The notes under the pieces are model-generated. The model worked only from the letters and a program-made list of their open reading frames with translations, ran no database searches and was not told the DNA's origin. The position numbers were made by a program, and so were the translations under genes. Source: Actinomadura sp. J1-007 (GTDB taxonomy: Bacteria; Actinomycetota; Actinomycetes; Streptosporangiales; Streptosporangiaceae). Taken from it: a stretch of DNA of 64,000 nucleotides. This document shows positions 62,814 through 64,000 of the stretch, in pieces. The first letter of the stretch is position 1; every line of letters begins with the position of its first letter. The stretch spans positions 5,208,001 through 5,272,000 of the forward strand of contig NZ_WING01000001.1 in assembly GCF_009793335.1 (NCBI RefSeq). Direction: 5' to 3'.

Positions 62814-64000
62814 TCAGCGGTTCAGGCCGCGCTCGATGGCCTCGATGATCCGGGGGCGGAGCTCGGCGGCGCCGACGATCGCGTCCACCGAGCCGACCTC
62901 GACCGCGCGCTGGATGCTGTGCACCCGGTCGAACTCCACGGCGACCTCGCCGAGCTTCTCCGCCCGCACCGCCGACTGGACCTCGGCGAGCTGGGCGTTC
63001 AGCGCGGCCCGCTCGGCGCCGCTGGTCTCGGCGACCTGCGTCTGGAGCTTGGTCACCCGCGGGTCGTTCGCGGTGCGGTTGTTCACCTCGCCGGAGAACA
63101 CCACGGCGGCGGCCGGGGCGCCGCCGAGCACCGAGGCGAACGAGCCCTCCAGCGCCAGCACCGTCATGCTGGGGTTGAGCGCCTTGGAGAACACCACGAA
63201 CGCCCCGCCGTGGTAGCGGGAGATCACGCAGAACACGATCGGGCCCTCGAAGTTGACGATCGCCCGGCCGATCTCCGCGCCGTACTCCAGTTGCAGCTTG
63301 CGCATCGACTCCGGCGAGCCGTCGAACCCGGACAGGTTCGCGAGCACCACCAGCGGCCGGTTGCCGGACGCGGCGTTGATCGCGCGGGCGGTCTTCTTCG
63401 ACGAGCGCGGGAACAGCGTGCCCGCGGTGTAGGCGTCCGGGCCGTCGGTCGGCGGGAACCCGCGCCGCGGAACGGGCCGCGACTCGATCCCGACGAGGCA
63501 GACCGGCCGGCCGCCGATGTGCGCGTCCTGCACCGCGGACGTCTCCGCGTCGGCCATGTCCGCCCAGCGCTCCAGCACCGGGTGGTCCTGGTCGGACAGG
63601 GCGCGCATCACCGTGCGGATGTCGAACGGCTTCTTGCGGTCCGGGTTGTGCTCCGCGGAGAAGATCTCACCGACGGTCGTGAAGTCGCTGCCGGGCGCCG
63701 CGTGCGGGAACGCCGTGATGTCGCGGTCGAACGGGTCGTTCGTGCCCGCCCTGCGCGGCGCGGTCTCGCCGGGCGCCACGTAGGTGTGGTCGTAGTGGGC
63801 CATCAGGACGTCGCGGGCGGCCGGCAGGTCGGGCGCCCAGTACTGCGCCTGGCCGTTCGGGCCCATGACCCGGTCGTAGCCGCCGATGCCGAAGTTGTCC
63901 TCGGCCGACACGCCGCCGGAGAAGTCCAGCGACTGCTTGCCGGTGAGCACCATCGCCGAGTCCGGCGTCATCACCAGGACGCCCTTGGTGTGCATGAGCA
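62814..64000 (-). CDS. Carboxyltransferase end of a large acyl-CoA carboxylase (5' part outside window)
   Basis: About 395 codons are visible. The carboxyltransferase signature includes GKQSLDFSGGVSAEDNFGIG, NLSGFDGSPESMRKLQLEYG, ISRYHGGAFVVFSKALNPSM and GGAPAAAVVFSGEVNNRT. These match the C-terminal portion of actinobacterial fused acetyl/propionyl-CoA carboxylase-family proteins of about 1,800 residues (biotin carboxylase, biotin carrier and carboxyltransferase in one chain). An internal ATG at 63995 opens the frame but is not the true start. The region after residue 300 (VEFDRVHSIQRAVEVGSVDA) is the C-terminal helical part. Confidence 0.85.
   Translation of the reverse strand, partial: LMHTKGVLVMTPDSAMVLTGKQSLDFSGGVSAEDNFGIGGYDRVMGPNGQAQYWAPDLPAARDVLMAHYDHTYVAPGETAPRRAGTNDPFDRDITAFPHAAPGSDFTTVGEIFSAEHNPDRKKPFDIRTVMRALSDQDHPVLERWADMADAETSAVQDAHIGGRPVCLVGIESRPVPRRGFPPTDGPDAYTAGTLFPRSSKKTARAINAASGNRPLVVLANLSGFDGSPESMRKLQLEYGAEIGRAIVNFEGPIVFCVISRYHGGAFVVFSKALNPSMTVLALEGSFASVLGGAPAAAVVFSGEVNNRTANDPRVTKLQTQVAETSGAERAALNAQLAEVQSAVRAEKLGEVAVEFDRVHSIQRAVEVGSVDAIVGAAELRPRIIEAIERGLNR

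Overview
The window is very GC-rich DNA with an actinomycete gene repertoire: XRE-DUF5753/DUF397 pairs with Ser/Thr-kinase-like ATPases, several ECF sigma factors, F420-type luciferase-like oxidoreductases, FurA-KatG, streptogrisin-type protease, chitinases with CBM2/FnIII modules and an AA10 LPMO. Gene content and style fit a Streptosporangiales/Thermomonosporaceae (Actinomadura-like) chromosome; that placement is inference. I recognised no rRNA, tRNA, CRISPR array, insertion sequence or prophage.

Layout. 1-4.3 kb: tail of an alpha/beta hydrolase, a LuxR regulator, two small hydrophilic proteins, and an opine-dehydrogenase-like/LLM oxidoreductase pair. 4.3-10.1 kb: a membrane protein, secreted esterase, Tat-exported phosphoesterase, a second LLM oxidoreductase and an S-adenosyl methyltransferase. 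10.2-13 kb: cellulose-synthase-like glycosyltransferase and phosphotransferase, with an antisense relic of a nucleotide-sugar epimerase. 13-18 kb: an ECF sigma factor with its CU044_5270-type partner, Old Yellow Enzyme divergent from a SigJ/ECF41-like sigma factor, and an RlpA-like secreted protein. 18.5-24 kb: MFS exporter, BNR-repeat protein, chitinase 1, SDR, and an orphan RiPP-like 52-aa peptide. 24-28.5 kb: anti-sigma-like ATPase, XRE regulator, DUF397, then an ESX/WXG-type effector locus whose effector tail is duplicated beyond the probable immunity gene. 28.4-34.3 kb: a Pls/PosA-family single-module NRPS divergent from a diaminobutyrate aminotransferase. 34.3-37 kb: LPMO and chitinase 2. 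37-42.6 kb: a signalling cluster (PP2C phosphatase, MarR, receiver-PP2C, CHASE3 histidine kinase, stand-alone receiver). 42.9-52.9 kb: Ig-repeat surface protein, DUF2945/DUF3140 pair, FAD enzymes, serine hydrolase, secreted protease. 53-64 kb: NERD-UvrD helicase, FurA-KatG, an OmpR-type two-component system converging on a D,D-carboxypeptidase, a DUF4132 protein, and part of a large acyl-CoA carboxylase.

How genes work together. Three chitin-degradation genes (22.6, 34.4 and 35.3 kb) share the same AGGAA-N3-TTCCT operator just downstream of similar promoters, so they look like one regulon split by the ESX and NRPS loci. The NRPS/aminotransferase pair can be read as a self-contained pathway: aspartate semialdehyde to diaminobutyrate to a polycationic homopolymer. 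The 37-42.6 kb genes form a phosphorylation-controlled signalling block.

A caution for the reader: about 20 genes are broken by what looks like one missing base in a G or C run. Every case is a deletion, all hit otherwise intact conserved genes (katG twice, the NRPS three times), so consensus sequencing error is much more likely than decay. These genes are annotated over their full length.
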